Shown here piece after piece: positions 43,125 to 52,079 of a stretch of 64,000 nucleotides of DNA (positions are counted from its first letter, which is position 1; each line of letters begins with the position of its first letter). A program made the position numbers and the translations under genes. Origin of the DNA: Candidatus Binatia bacterium (GTDB taxonomy: Bacteria; Desulfobacterota; Binatia; Bin18); the NCBI GenBank assembly GCA_951812575.1, contig OX638322.1, forward strand, positions 1,673,925 through 1,737,924, given 5' to 3'. The notes below the pieces were generated by a model. The model was not told the origin of the DNA and searched no databases. It saw only the letters and a list, made by a program, of their open reading frames with translations.

Positions 43125-43541
43125 CTATCTTTTGATAGTTTTGCCAGTGTCTGTTCGCTTCCAGCGAGTGCGACTGCCCTGAGCAGCCGATTGCGGCACA
43201 ACGATCAGCTCGTGGTCCGCGACGAAGCGCAGCCACGAACTGCCGTAGGCGATAGCCGTGAGTTCCTGCCGGTGCATATCGTATTGCTTATACATATCTT
43301 GCAAAGAATAGACGGTTCGTTTTCGGCGAGCGATCTGAGTCCACTTGACATCGCCCACTTTCCACCCCAGCTTTCGCATGCTGGCTGGAATATGAGTAAT
43401 TCGCCCTTGCAGCCCCTGCTCGGCCCGTTCGACAGCAATGCGACAGTCTGCAAAATTATCCCCGACGCGCTGCCACACCCCTTCCAGTTCCGGCGCGCGC
43501 CCAAGCACGAGGTATGCAAAGTAACGAACGGTATCACGCAT
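43125..43541 (-). CDS. Hypothetical basic protein
   Basis: 138 residues, basic at the C-terminus (SRTRWKRTDTGKTIKR). It starts MRDTVRYFAYLVLGRAPELE with GAAGGG upstream, 10 nt after the MaoC-type gene on the same strand. No family recognised. It has normal amino-acid use and looks real, although antisense frames here are also open. Confidence 0.55.
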   Translation of the reverse strand: MRDTVRYFAYLVLGRAPELEGVWQRVGDNFADCRIAVERAEQGLQGRITHIPASMRKLGWKVGDVKWTQIARRKRTVYSLQDMYKQYDMHRQELTAIAYGSSWLRFVADHELIVVPQSAAQGSRTRWKRTDTGKTIKR

Positions 43542-43551
43542 GATTTGCCCT

Positions 43552-44007
43552 TCAGATTTTCTTTTCCGGGGAGCGCACGATTTGGCGCTCGCGGATCGTC
43601 ACAATAGTTCGTCCATCGGCGTCCGTAAGCGTTGACTCCCGGACAATGATCTCCATGGGACCGCTTCGGCCCGTTTTTTCATACACATCGGCCACACGCG
43701 AGGTAATGGTATAGGTCTGCCCGGCAATAATCTCATCGTGGAATTCGATTTCCTGTCCCGCATGCAGACTCATGAAGCCGGACGGCAGCGGGACTTCAGG
43801 CAGCAGTTTACCGCCGCGCATCCGCATACAAAACATCGGGGGGGCAATAACGTCCGGGTAGCCGGCGGCGCGCGCCGCCGCAACGTCCGTATACAACGGG
43901 TTGAGATCGCCCATCGCCTCGGCAAAGGATTGAATATCCTCGGCGGTCACCGTCACCGGACCGAGTTGGACGCCTTGTTTGGCCTTCGGATCAATTTCGA
44001 GCATCAT
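43552..44007 (-). CDS. Single-domain MaoC-like (FAS1-type) dehydratase
   Basis: 151 residues, one hotdog domain: VTVTAEDIQSFAEAMGDLNP, LYTDVAAARAAGYPDVIAPP, MFCMRMRGGKLLPEVPLPSG and GQEIEFHDEIIAGQTYTITS. It resembles N-terminal halves of MaoC-type enzymes, which pair with a second subunit to hydrate enoyl-CoA. No partner of that type is adjacent; a second subunit may lie elsewhere. Confidence 0.88.
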   Translation of the reverse strand: MMLEIDPKAKQGVQLGPVTVTAEDIQSFAEAMGDLNPLYTDVAAARAAGYPDVIAPPMFCMRMRGGKLLPEVPLPSGFMSLHAGQEIEFHDEIIAGQTYTITSRVADVYEKTGRSGPMEIIVRESTLTDADGRTIVTIRERQIVRSPEKKI

Positions 44008-44045
44008 GAGGAGCCTCGTTCTGAGTGTGACCTTTCACCTCAACA

Positions 44046-44315
44046 CTACGCAAGCATTCTCATACTCAACGTAATACCCAGCGCGATCAAGGCGGCCCCG
44101 ACCCCGCGGCCGAACGGCGGACCGAAGGGCAGGCTTTTTTCAAGCAAGATGGTAATACTGAGGGCCCCCATCCACACCAGATTCATCGTCCCCATGATAA
44201 ACATGACCATCATCAACGCAAACCCGGCTCCGCCCATATGCTGGACGGTGACAATCCAGGCCAGAGCTGACAGTCCGACCAGGGGGCACAGGATGAGGAA
44301 ATATTCACGGCCCAT
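44046..44315 (-). CDS. Small membrane protein with three transmembrane segments
   Basis: 89 residues. Three hydrophobic helices are clear: EYFLILCPLVGLSALAWIVT, GAGFALMMVMFIMGTMNLVW and VGAALIALGITLSM. ATG 44315 is more sensible than GTG 44339, which lies inside the terminator hairpin. It has no recognised family. It may be a permease-like accessory or a small integral regulator. Confidence 0.65.
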   Translation of the reverse strand: MGREYFLILCPLVGLSALAWIVTVQHMGGAGFALMMVMFIMGTMNLVWMGALSITILLEKSLPFGPPFGRGVGAALIALGITLSMRMLA

Positions 44316-44326
44316 ACGCGCAAACG

Positions 44327-44358
44327 AAAAAAGGGACACGATACGCCGTGTCCCTTTT
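44327..44358 (-). terminator. Rho-independent terminator of the ABM gene
   Basis: AAAAGGGACACG and CGTGTCCCTTTT form a 12-bp stem with a 6-nt loop, followed on the minus strand by TTTTTT. A textbook terminator, 32 nt past the stop at 44391. Confidence 0.9.
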
Positions 44359-44390
44359 CGATAGCAGGCTACTGCAACGGGGAATGCCCC

Positions 44391-44672
44391 TTAGTAGATC
44401 TTCTCATAGAATTCGAGCGTTGGCGCGCCAGCGAGGATAGCCCTCAGGTCCACCCCGAGTTCGCCGAGATGCTTACGATGGGCGTCAAAAGCGGCCTGAT
44501 CCGTATACTCTTCGTAGAACACAAACATGCTCGGATTTTCTTTTGAACGGTTCATAATATAGGCGCTGTTGCCGGGCTCTTCCCGCACAGCCGGGACAAC
44601 ATCCTTCATGGCGTCAATAAAATCCTGCTCCTTGCCTTCGCGAACCGTCAGCTTTGCGACCAATGCAATCAT
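44391..44672 (-). CDS. Quinol-monooxygenase-like ABM-domain protein (YgiN type)
   Basis: 93 residues of one ferredoxin-like ABM domain: MIALVAKLTVREGKEQDFID, VREEPGNSAYIMNRSKENPS, MFVFYEEYTDQAAFDAHRKH. Start ATG 44672 follows AGGAGG. The family includes cofactor-free quinol oxygenases and heme-degrading enzymes. A single-gene unit closed by a terminator. Confidence 0.9.
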   Translation of the reverse strand: MIALVAKLTVREGKEQDFIDAMKDVVPAVREEPGNSAYIMNRSKENPSMFVFYEEYTDQAAFDAHRKHLGELGVDLRAILAGAPTLEFYEKIY

Positions 44673-45247
44673 GCTTTGCCTCCTTTTTCTTCCGTAAGAT
44701 ATGCTCCGTTTTGCCTGAGCCAGAATCGTTTGGCAACACCGCAAACGCCAAGCCGAACTGCCCGTAGCCCAGCACCTGGGCGGGTTGAACGGTCGTCTGC
44801 CTTATGAATTGACGCGCTCTTGTATTCTGATGGTCTTGGGAACAGTTGTTGCCCTGGCTGGCGGCCGGAGTTCACCGTCCCGCCGGCTGCGTCCGTCCTA
44901 CTCCACCCCATGCCCCTCCCTCCATCTTTTCTATAGCACGACCCCCACGCTGTGGAATCACCTCCCGCCAGAGACCCCGATTTTCGGGTGAAACCGAGCA
45001 TTTTTCACACGTTAGGCCGTACTGTAAGCGCACATAAGGGACAATAAGCGACAGATAAGGGGGGAATAATGGCACATAAACGGCTCACCGTCGCCGAAGC
45101 AATGTCGGAGTTGTCGGGTTTGTCAGAAAACCACTGACAAGCAAGCCAGCCTTTGCATCTCACCCAAAATGCGAAGAATGAAGACGCGTCATCTTGATAA
45201 TGTCGTTTCACAAGAGACCGCACCCACCCGAGATGGAGGTCCAGCCG
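44673..45247. other. Intergenic stretch with a stunted 22-codon ORF
   Basis: Nothing else is recognisable. At 45069-45137 (+) an ATG with a good GGGGGG ribosome site opens MAHKRLTVAEAMSELSGLSE and then stops. This looks like the start of a lost helix-turn-helix gene cut short, on slim evidence. Confidence 0.4.
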
Positions 45248-48200
45248 TCACTCGTGGATTCCACCCGCACGTTCGGCAAGCTCCTGCTGAGCAACTCGAA
45301 TTTCGGCGTTAAGGTACTCCAGGTGTTGCCCGGCCCATCGTCGGACGGCTGAATTCGGGTGCTTCTGTAGCTCCTCAAACGGCTTAATTTGTCTCTCAAA
45401 GTAGGGGACTAAGGAACCTCCCCACGTATATGTCCCTAGGTTGGCCTTGAGCTCGTCAAGAATCTTGCCAGCTGGGCCATACTGATCGATGAGCCACTTC
45501 GCCAAGGGTCGCCATGTCCACTGGCCATCCACTTCCTGAAGCAAAGGCAAATTCCGAGCCAAGAAGGCCGGCGCTGAGTCGGGATGGGCAACGCACCAGT
45601 TCTTTAGAAACTCGTCCTCCATGGTGGAGAGTAATCCAGGACGGTCGTCTGTCTCCTGGTGGTTTGTGAGCAGGTGAGTCAGATTCCACGTCACTAGCAA
45701 GTCCTTTCCCAACAACGCGTCGCTGAAGATAGGCCACACCATGTCACGAAAGTCTTTTAGAAGAACCGATGCAACCGCCTCAAATGCATAATCATGATCC
45801 ATCGCCAACTCTTCATTCTTACAAACCCGAACAATTTCCTTCGCGAGGTGAGTAGCGAGGACCGTGTCAGCGTTTTGTTGCTCAAGGAGACGTGTCGCGA
45901 TTTCACTCCAATGGCCGACGTCCCGTCCCCTAATTTCGATATTGTCGATTAGTGACCGGGACAGGAGATAGCGCCGAAATTCCGGTACGCAACCAGTCCA
46001 CTTAGCGGAATCCTGATACTGATACATGAACAGAATTTCGAGCGCAGCCCAACACCCCTTGTCTGGCGCTGAGAAGATACGCCCGGTGAACGCCATCACG
46101 ACTTTCGGTGGCAGATGAACGAGAGGCCTTCCGTACGCGAATGCTCGCACGCTCTCAACCGGGATCCGGTCTTGTTCCACGAGTTCCGCGATTCGAGTGA
46201 GATGTTCTGAGCGAACGGTAATGGCGTGAGTGAGCTGGACTGTGTATACGCAGAGCGACGGATCTCCTGCGGTCTGCTCAAGTATACTATCGACGAATTC
46301 CGGATCATCTTCCTGGGAACCAGCGAGGAACCCGCCGATCAGGCTGGGATTACCTTCGTTCGGGGATGTCATCCGGAGTATACGTAACGCTTCGTCAATG
46401 AACTCGCCGCGGTTGCGTATTCTCTCCCCCAAACGCTTACCAAACACGAACGCTTTGCGTTGCTCGCCCTTGAGCAATGCGGGAAGACAAGGTGTAAGCT
46501 CCAAAGGATTGGCGGCAAGTTCATCGGCCAGAGACGTAGCTTTCACATCGCCTTGGTCAATGTGGCTGCCATCCGGCCCTTCACTCCAGTCGTCCCACGA
46601 TGGTTGGCTAACGAGCAGGCGGAGGCGATCAGACAACTTGTCCGGTTGAAGCAACGCAATCAGCTCTTGCAGTTCATCACGCGCACTGTCGGATAGCTTT
46701 GACTCATAACGCCGACAGTCCCGAAGCTGGTCTAGGGCGGCGGGCCAGTAAGGACCGCGGGCAGCGACGACTTGGCGAAGTACAGTCGAAACATCCTCAA
46801 TGCGTCCGTTTTCGACCAATCCGCGAATTGACCGGGACATCTGTTCCTTCGCGAGGTCCGAACAGTCATTCGTGGGATCGCAAATGAGGGAGGCGAGTCG
46901 GTCCAAGGCAGCCTTCCAGTAATCGAATATTTCCTTCCATTGAGTCGGGTGCCAGTCCTTCAAGTCGGGGCTACTGCCCTGGCGTTCCGCTCCACTGCTG
47001 CGCGTGAAGCGACTTGTTTGAAGAGCTTCACCCAGCGCGTACACTGCCAATTCCCGTCCCTGACGTTCCTCTGACTGCAAGGCTTCATCGATAACCTGTA
47101 GACGGTCCGCTGGGGGGGCTTCGGTTCCCGATAGGTAAACATGAAACAGTTGGCGAAATATTCCAGTCGCATTGTTGGACCAGCTTTCGTTTTCCGCAGC
47201 AGCAAATCGAAGCAGAACCCGCACTGCCTTTGGAAACGTCTCCTTGCGGAAGCAGAGCTTCTCCAGCGCCCAGATGAGATCCCGTCGCCCTTCAACCACT
47301 TCGAGAAGCTGCTCACGACTCCAGTCACAGAATGCGTTTTCGACTGCTCTCGCTGCGGCAACGGGATTCACCTCGGCAAGGAAGCGGAAGAGCTGGGAAC
47401 CCCGTTTAGAACGAAGCACTTCCGCTTGCCCAAAAGGGCGTTGATCGCCGCACAGGTCGCGTACAAAGTTTTGTGCTTCCGGTAGAAAGTCCAGCTTTGC
47501 CATACGTTGACAAAGCGCCTCCGCCATTACATCGGGCATTTCCATTGAAATGAGTTTGTGAGCCCTTTCGGGAGAACATCGCCGCCACCAATCGGCGGCG
47601 AGTCGGACGGCGAGTGGTACTGGAACAACAGAGATGTACCGACCACGCTCGTCTACAATGCCGTGGGAAACGAAATCTTTGACGTGCGCATAGAAGGCCG
47701 AGGGGTCCAGGTCACAGATCTCCTTTGCGACAAGCTTATACTGATCTTCCCGGTCATCGGTCAGGCCAAGATGTTCGAAGAGTGAACAGGCGGTAATTAC
47801 CTGTAACGCCTTTTCGCTCTCCTGACGCCGCCCCCACAGCAGCTTTTGAAGCAGATCGTCATCTGTCAGTTTACTGAGGTCGGGCTCTTTCTGGAGACGA
47901 GCCTCAGCTAGCAGTACCGCCATCTGTGGAAATCCTTGTGCGAACTCCGTAATACGAGCGAGATCAGTGTCAGGTAAACCCGAGAAATGCTGGGCCAGCA
48001 TTTTTTTGATGACCGAGTCTGGAGCACGGTCTAGGGTAATCAAGTGGATATTTGGGAGCGGGTGAGTGTCGTAATCCAAGGTCAACAAGCTCAGCCTGCT
48101 GTCCTCGTGTTCTACGTGTCCCTGGAGCGTTTTGTGGAGCGCGAGGTCACAATTATCGACCACGACGATTCCGTCTATCTTCTGGACCGTCCAATTATAT

Positions 48201-49033
48201 ATGGAGTCTGCGATTTGGCTGTCGTGGGAGGCATCCATGTAGACCACTTTCTGGACAAGGACGGACTCGTCGAAGCTCTTGGTCTCTTGTGGGCGAAACG
48301 TCTCCAATGCCAAACGAGTCTTGCCAAGCCCGGAGAGGCCGACGATACGAGCGACACTGCGAGGCGAGGACAGATGCTCTCGGAGTTGTCGGATGTAGTC
48401 AGTCGATTGATCGTCAGCAACGAAGGAAAATTTACGAAAGGCTCCGTAGCGACTCCAGTGGTCCCACGTTTGTGCGGGAGAGCTGGTCGCACGACCGGCC
48501 CACTCTAGGATCGCGGCAATGGCAGCAGGATAGAGATTAACCCAGTTTTGTATCCTGCCGGCGTCGTAGATTTCGATTCTGACATCCGCGTCGTACCTCT
48601 TGCCCGCTTCCTTGATGGCTTCGCGAATCTTCTCAATGCGCTTGTTCTTCTGTTGGGTATTCAGACTTTGCGTGCAGAACAGGACATAAGCACCGCCGTT
48701 ATCTAGCACGTGTTCAACTTCGGGTTTAAGATCGCACGACCCCTTAATCTGGATCTCTTTTTTGCAACCCGCTGGCTCAATTTTGGTAGCCTTACATTGG
48801 AATAGGGTGTGTCGGCTCGGAATGAAGTCCGTCTCGCTCAGACCATCGGTCCACTCAATCTGCCCGTCCGATCCTCCGTCCGGGACATTGATTTGAAGCG
48901 AAACATCGACGGCTTGCCTCGGGATTGAGTACCGATCAGCTTCGAGGAGTAGCAATCGACGAAGCAAGTCCGTCAACTGCTTCGCGTCTAGCCGGTGGAT
49001 ATCGGTGTCCGTTACTTCCAGGATTTTTGCCAT
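45248..49033 (-). CDS. STAND NTPase with N-terminal PD-(D/E)XK nuclease-like domain (candidate Avs-type defence protein)
   Basis: 1261 residues. Residues about 40-165 look like an Mrr/Cap4-type restriction fold: PDGGSDGQIEW (Asp52, Asp56) and TLFQCKATK (Gln79-x-Lys81). Residues about 200-450 form a STAND NTPase with Walker A RIVGLSGLGKTR (231-239) and Walker B IDGIVVVDNCDL (about 292). The remaining about 800 residues are helical repeats of the HEAT/TPR kind, which in Avs proteins sense viral proteins. It is a single gene with no partner, in a less GC-rich island. Known members recognise phage proteins and then cut DNA. Family match by architecture only; assignment to a named Avs class needs comparison. 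Confidence 0.75.
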   Translation of the reverse strand: MAKILEVTDTDIHRLDAKQLTDLLRRLLLLEADRYSIPRQAVDVSLQINVPDGGSDGQIEWTDGLSETDFIPSRHTLFQCKATKIEPAGCKKEIQIKGSCDLKPEVEHVLDNGGAYVLFCTQSLNTQQKNKRIEKIREAIKEAGKRYDADVRIEIYDAGRIQNWVNLYPAAIAAILEWAGRATSSPAQTWDHWSRYGAFRKFSFVADDQSTDYIRQLREHLSSPRSVARIVGLSGLGKTRLALETFRPQETKSFDESVLVQKVVYMDASHDSQIADSIYNWTVQKIDGIVVVDNCDLALHKTLQGHVEHEDSRLSLLTLDYDTHPLPNIHLITLDRAPDSVIKKMLAQHFSGLPDTDLARITEFAQGFPQMAVLLAEARLQKEPDLSKLTDDDLLQKLLWGRRQESEKALQVITACSLFEHLGLTDDREDQYKLVAKEICDLDPSAFYAHVKDFVSHGIVDERGRYISVVPVPLAVRLAADWWRRCSPERAHKLISMEMPDVMAEALCQRMAKLDFLPEAQNFVRDLCGDQRPFGQAEVLRSKRGSQLFRFLAEVNPVAAARAVENAFCDWSREQLLEVVEGRRDLIWALEKLCFRKETFPKAVRVLLRFAAAENESWSNNATGIFRQLFHVYLSGTEAPPADRLQVIDEALQSEERQGRELAVYALGEALQTSRFTRSSGAERQGSSPDLKDWHPTQWKEIFDYWKAALDRLASLICDPTNDCSDLAKEQMSRSIRGLVENGRIEDVSTVLRQVVAARGPYWPAALDQLRDCRRYESKLSDSARDELQELIALLQPDKLSDRLRLLVSQPSWDDWSEGPDGSHIDQGDVKATSLADELAANPLELTPCLPALLKGEQRKAFVFGKRLGERIRNRGEFIDEALRILRMTSPNEGNPSLIGGFLAGSQEDDPEFVDSILEQTAGDPSLCVYTVQLTHAITVRSEHLTRIAELVEQDRIPVESVRAFAYGRPLVHLPPKVVMAFTGRIFSAPDKGCWAALEILFMYQYQDSAKWTGCVPEFRRYLLSRSLIDNIEIRGRDVGHWSEIATRLLEQQNADTVLATHLAKEIVRVCKNEELAMDHDYAFEAVASVLLKDFRDMVWPIFSDALLGKDLLVTWNLTHLLTNHQETDDRPGLLSTMEDEFLKNWCVAHPDSAPAFLARNLPLLQEVDGQWTWRPLAKWLIDQYGPAGKILDELKANLGTYTWGGSLVPYFERQIKPFEELQKHPNSAVRRWAGQHLEYLNAEIRVAQQELAERAGGIHE

Positions 49034-49504
49034 TCACACTCGTCCTTTCACAACTCCAACACTCTTTCACAATGCATTCCGCATCTCGCCCCGGCAGGAG
49101 CCGGGCGCGGGCGAAGGGGTTTGCCGATAGCGGTTTGGAAAACTCATTCGCCGACGAGTATTTTACGAGCACCCTTTAGGCAACGCCACAGGCTGAGTGT
49201 CATAGCCGCTCCTGAGTTGGTCGTCTTTCCCTGATGGTTTGTGGTGCGCTAAAAACTTGTAAGTCCTGAGCTGGCCGGTCGATAATTCCTACCAATTTTA
49301 CGAACAAAAAAAAGGCCCGGCCCCCCCAGACCGCCGAAGCAGCCTGGGGAGCCGAATCCTCTGACACGCTTATGCACGCCTCCTTAGCTTGCCCTTGTGG
49401 GAACAGGACATCGAACCGAGTGAGGCTTTCTGGACAGCGCCCTTCGAGCCGTTTATCATTTCAGTTTCCTACGGGGTATTTTGTATCAACAGGAGGGAAG
49501 GTCC
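49034..49504. other. Intergenic region between STAND gene and ADH
   Basis: About 470 bp with no credible gene. A short A-run followed by a C/G-rich stretch (49306-49350) has some self-complementarity but no convincing stem. The ADH ribosome site AGGAGGGAAGG is at its right edge. Confidence 0.4.
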
Positions 49505-50602
49505 ATGAAAGCTGCGGTATTATACGAGCCGAACAAACCACTCGTGATTGAAGATTTACACATCGACCCGCCAAAAGCCGGAGAGGTCAAGGTCAAGGTG
49601 GCGGCCAACGGCGCCTGCCATAGCGATTTGCACGTCATGACCGGCGATATGCGGATGCCGCTGCCCATGGTTCTGGGTCATGAGGGCGCCGGGGTGGTGG
49701 CCGAGGTTGGCGCCGGCGTGACCTCGGTCAAAGAGGGTGACCATGTCGTGCTGTCTTTCAATCCCGTCTGTGGCACCTGCCACTATTGTACCCAGGGGCA
49801 ACCGCATCTGTGTGAAACCCGACCCAGAGCACTTGGCACGCTCCTGGACGGAACAACGCGCCTGCGCAAGAACAACGAGGAGGTTTTCCACTTTGCGTAT
49901 ACGGCCTCGTTCGCGGAAGAGGCCGTTGTCCACGAGAGCTGCGCCATCAAAATCCGGGAAGATATTCCGCTCGACCGGGCGTGTTTTGTGGGCTGCGGGA
50001 CTATGACCGGCGTTGGGGCGGCAATCAACACCGCCAACGTCCAGCCCGGCTCCTCCACGGTGGTCATTGGCTGTGGCGGGGTGGGCCTCAACGTCATTCA
50101 GGGCTGTGCCCTGGCAGGGGCGCGGCAGGTTATTGCGGTCGATCTGCTCGACTCGAAACTGGAGTTTGCCAAGACCTTTGGCGCAACCCATACCATCAAT
50201 CCCGGCCAGGACGATGCCTTCAAGGCGGTTATGGAGCTGACCGGCGGCCGCGGTGCCGACTATGCCTTCGAGGTCATCAGCACGGCCAAGACGATTGAGC
50301 TGGCGTTCAAGATGACGGGCCGCGGGGGCGTGTGTACGGTGGTCGGCGTATCGCCCGACGGTTCACGCATTTCCATCAATCCGAACATTTTCTGTTTGAT
50401 GGAAAAGCGCATTCAGGGCTCGTACTACGGTTCGACCCGACCCCGCATCGACATGCCCCGCCTGCTCGATATGTATATGGACAAAAAGATCAAGATCGAC
50501 GAGTTGGTCTCCAAGACCTTCCCGCTCGAACAGGTCAATGACGCCTACGATCTGCTGAAAACGGGCGGCGGAGTGGCCCGGAGCGTCATCAAGTTCTTTT
50601 AG
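49505..50602 (+). CDS. Zinc-dependent alcohol dehydrogenase (class III / NDMA-type)
   Basis: 365 residues. The catalytic zinc site is ACHSDLHVMTGDMRMPLPMV followed by LGHEGAGVV (Cys, His, Glu), the structural zinc site is CGTCHYCTQGQPHLC with four Cys, and the NAD-binding turn is GCGGVGLNVIQGC. ATG 49505 follows AGGAGGG. The set-up is that of NDMA-dependent or mycothiol/formaldehyde-type enzymes that oxidise alcohols or hydroxymethyl adducts. It could handle an alcohol made by the oxygenases nearby, but is not in an operon with them. Confidence 0.93.
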   Translation: MKAAVLYEPNKPLVIEDLHIDPPKAGEVKVKVAANGACHSDLHVMTGDMRMPLPMVLGHEGAGVVAEVGAGVTSVKEGDHVVLSFNPVCGTCHYCTQGQPHLCETRPRALGTLLDGTTRLRKNNEEVFHFAYTASFAEEAVVHESCAIKIREDIPLDRACFVGCGTMTGVGAAINTANVQPGSSTVVIGCGGVGLNVIQGCALAGARQVIAVDLLDSKLEFAKTFGATHTINPGQDDAFKAVMELTGGRGADYAFEVISTAKTIELAFKMTGRGGVCTVVGVSPDGSRISINPNIFCLMEKRIQGSYYGSTRPRIDMPRLLDMYMDKKIKIDELVSKTFPLEQVNDAYDLLKTGGGVARSVIKFF

Positions 50603-50990
50603 TCCGTATTCTTATAGCGAAGCCCACAAATAAGGAGACAGGGGGAGCGCTGTCCGGCTGACGGGATGCGCTGTGCGTCAGATGGACGCAAACGGGTAGC
50701 AGCCTTCACTCGCTGGCGGGCCACCCCGCCCGGCCCTCGCTTGAACGCTGCACAGGTCGGGGGGCTGGAGAAGGGCCCCTGTCACACAAGCGCCCCGACC
50801 CGAGAGCGGAGGGAAGGTCCGGTGCCACCCTCCTCTTTTGCCGCCGTACTCCCCCGACCGCAACCCCAGTGCACACGACTTCGCCCCCCTCAAAGCCTGC
50901 GTGCATATCCTGAACCCCCCACGCTCGACTATCCACGCCTATACGTCAGCAGGGGCTCTGCTATATGAGTTTGAAAGAAGCTCTGGACTC
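50603..50990. other. Scar between ADH and Rieske gene, with an IS630 transposase relic
   Basis: GC-rich and poor in coding signal. At 50827-50905 (+) the reading LLPPYSPDRNPSAHDF, followed by APLKAC, matches the end of IS630-type transposases, where LPPYSPDLNPIE is the family motif. It is in frame with the Rieske gene. The rest of the transposase is lost. Confidence 0.65.
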
Positions 50991-52079
50991 ATGACTAGGA
51001 ATACCAATAGACTGTCCATGAATAGCATGGATGAGTTGCCAGCGTTCCCCGAGGGGTGGTATTTCGTCGCAAGCCGCGAGTCCATTGTGCGTAAGAAACT
51101 GATCGAGAAGACGTGGCTGGGCGAGGAAATCGTCGCCTGGTGCGACGAGGCAGGCCGTGTCTGCGTGGCCGACGCGGTATGTCCGCACCTGGGCTCGTAC
51201 CTGGGGCCGGCGGCCGGCGGCCGGGTATGCAACGGTCGCCTCGTCTGTCCGTTTCACGGGTTTGCGTACGATACGACCGGCCAATGCGTTGCGACTCCGA
51301 ACGCCCCGGCACCCAGAGCCGCGAAACTGAAGGTATACGAGACCAGAGAAATCCTCGGTCTGGTCTTCGCCTGGTTCGGGAGCGGCGGCCGGCCAGCACA
51401 GTGGGACCTACCGGATGAGCCGCTCACTGGAGCAGACTGGTGCGAGTTGGGATTCCGGACCCTCCGGTTCCGCGGTCATCCCCAGGAAACAGCGGAGAAT
51501 GCCGTGGACTTCGGACACCTGCGCTACGTACACGACTACGACAATGTGCATCCGGTCGGTTCGGTAAGGGTGGACGGTGCCTACCTGAAGAGTTGCTTCG
51601 ACTTCAAACGCGTTCGCAGGATCCTGGGTGTAAAAGACCTCGTGTATGACGTCTCGGCCGTCACTCACATCTATGGACTGGGCTACTCCTTCGTCGAAAT
51701 CCACGAGAAAACCATCGATATGCATGCGAGATTGTGGGTACTTCCTACACCCATTGATGGCACCCTCATCGATCTTGTGTTGGTTAGCCAAGTGCAGGAA
51801 ATTCGCAAGCCGCGGCGGTTCATATCGGGCCTGGGTTTCGTCCCGAGGAAGTTGCGCCACAGGCTGATGAATCACATTCTGCTTTCGCAGCAAAAACGGG
51901 ATGTGCTACAGGATGTGGTGATCTGGGAACGGAAGCGGTATCGAACTCCCCCCAGGCTGTGCCAGGCCGACGGCCCCATAGGGAAATACCGTCGCTATTG
52001 TCGGCAGTTCTATCCGGAGCTTCAGCCGGAAAGGCCGGGAGCGGGCACGGTCAAATCCATTAGCCCTTCGCTTTCCTGA
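50991..52079 (+). CDS. Rieske non-haem iron oxygenase (KshA/Neverland-like)
   Basis: 362 residues from ATG 50991. The Rieske [2Fe-2S] motif reads VCPHLGSYLGPAAGG and then RLVCPFHGFAYDTTG (Cys-x-His and Cys-x2-His). The catalytic iron site is ENAVDFGHLRYVHDYD (Asp-x2-His-x4-His). The C-terminal signature reads GKYRRYCRQFYPE. Overall plan and length fit the Rieske branch that hydroxylates or desaturates steroids and other lipids (KshA, Neverland/DAF-36), which is family knowledge rather than proof. The open frame extends upstream into an IS630 relic (to TTG 50838), an unusual fusion that probably is not translated. It ends 20 nt past the stop of the opposing FAD gene. Confidence 0.93.
   Translation: MTRNTNRLSMNSMDELPAFPEGWYFVASRESIVRKKLIEKTWLGEEIVAWCDEAGRVCVADAVCPHLGSYLGPAAGGRVCNGRLVCPFHGFAYDTTGQCVATPNAPAPRAAKLKVYETREILGLVFAWFGSGGRPAQWDLPDEPLTGADWCELGFRTLRFRGHPQETAENAVDFGHLRYVHDYDNVHPVGSVRVDGAYLKSCFDFKRVRRILGVKDLVYDVSAVTHIYGLGYSFVEIHEKTIDMHARLWVLPTPIDGTLIDLVLVSQVQEIRKPRRFISGLGFVPRKLRHRLMNHILLSQQKRDVLQDVVIWERKRYRTPPRLCQADGPIGKYRRYCRQFYPELQPERPGAGTVKSISPSLS

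Noticed and set aside
43191..43607. Plus-strand 138-codon ORF
   Set aside because: Antisense to the basic hypothetical gene and to the MaoC-type gene; codon pattern poor.
50838..50990. N-terminal 51-codon extension of the Rieske protein
   Set aside because: It reads as an IS630 transposase end (PPYSPDRNP) and no ribosome site supports its TTG start; I begin the gene at 50991.
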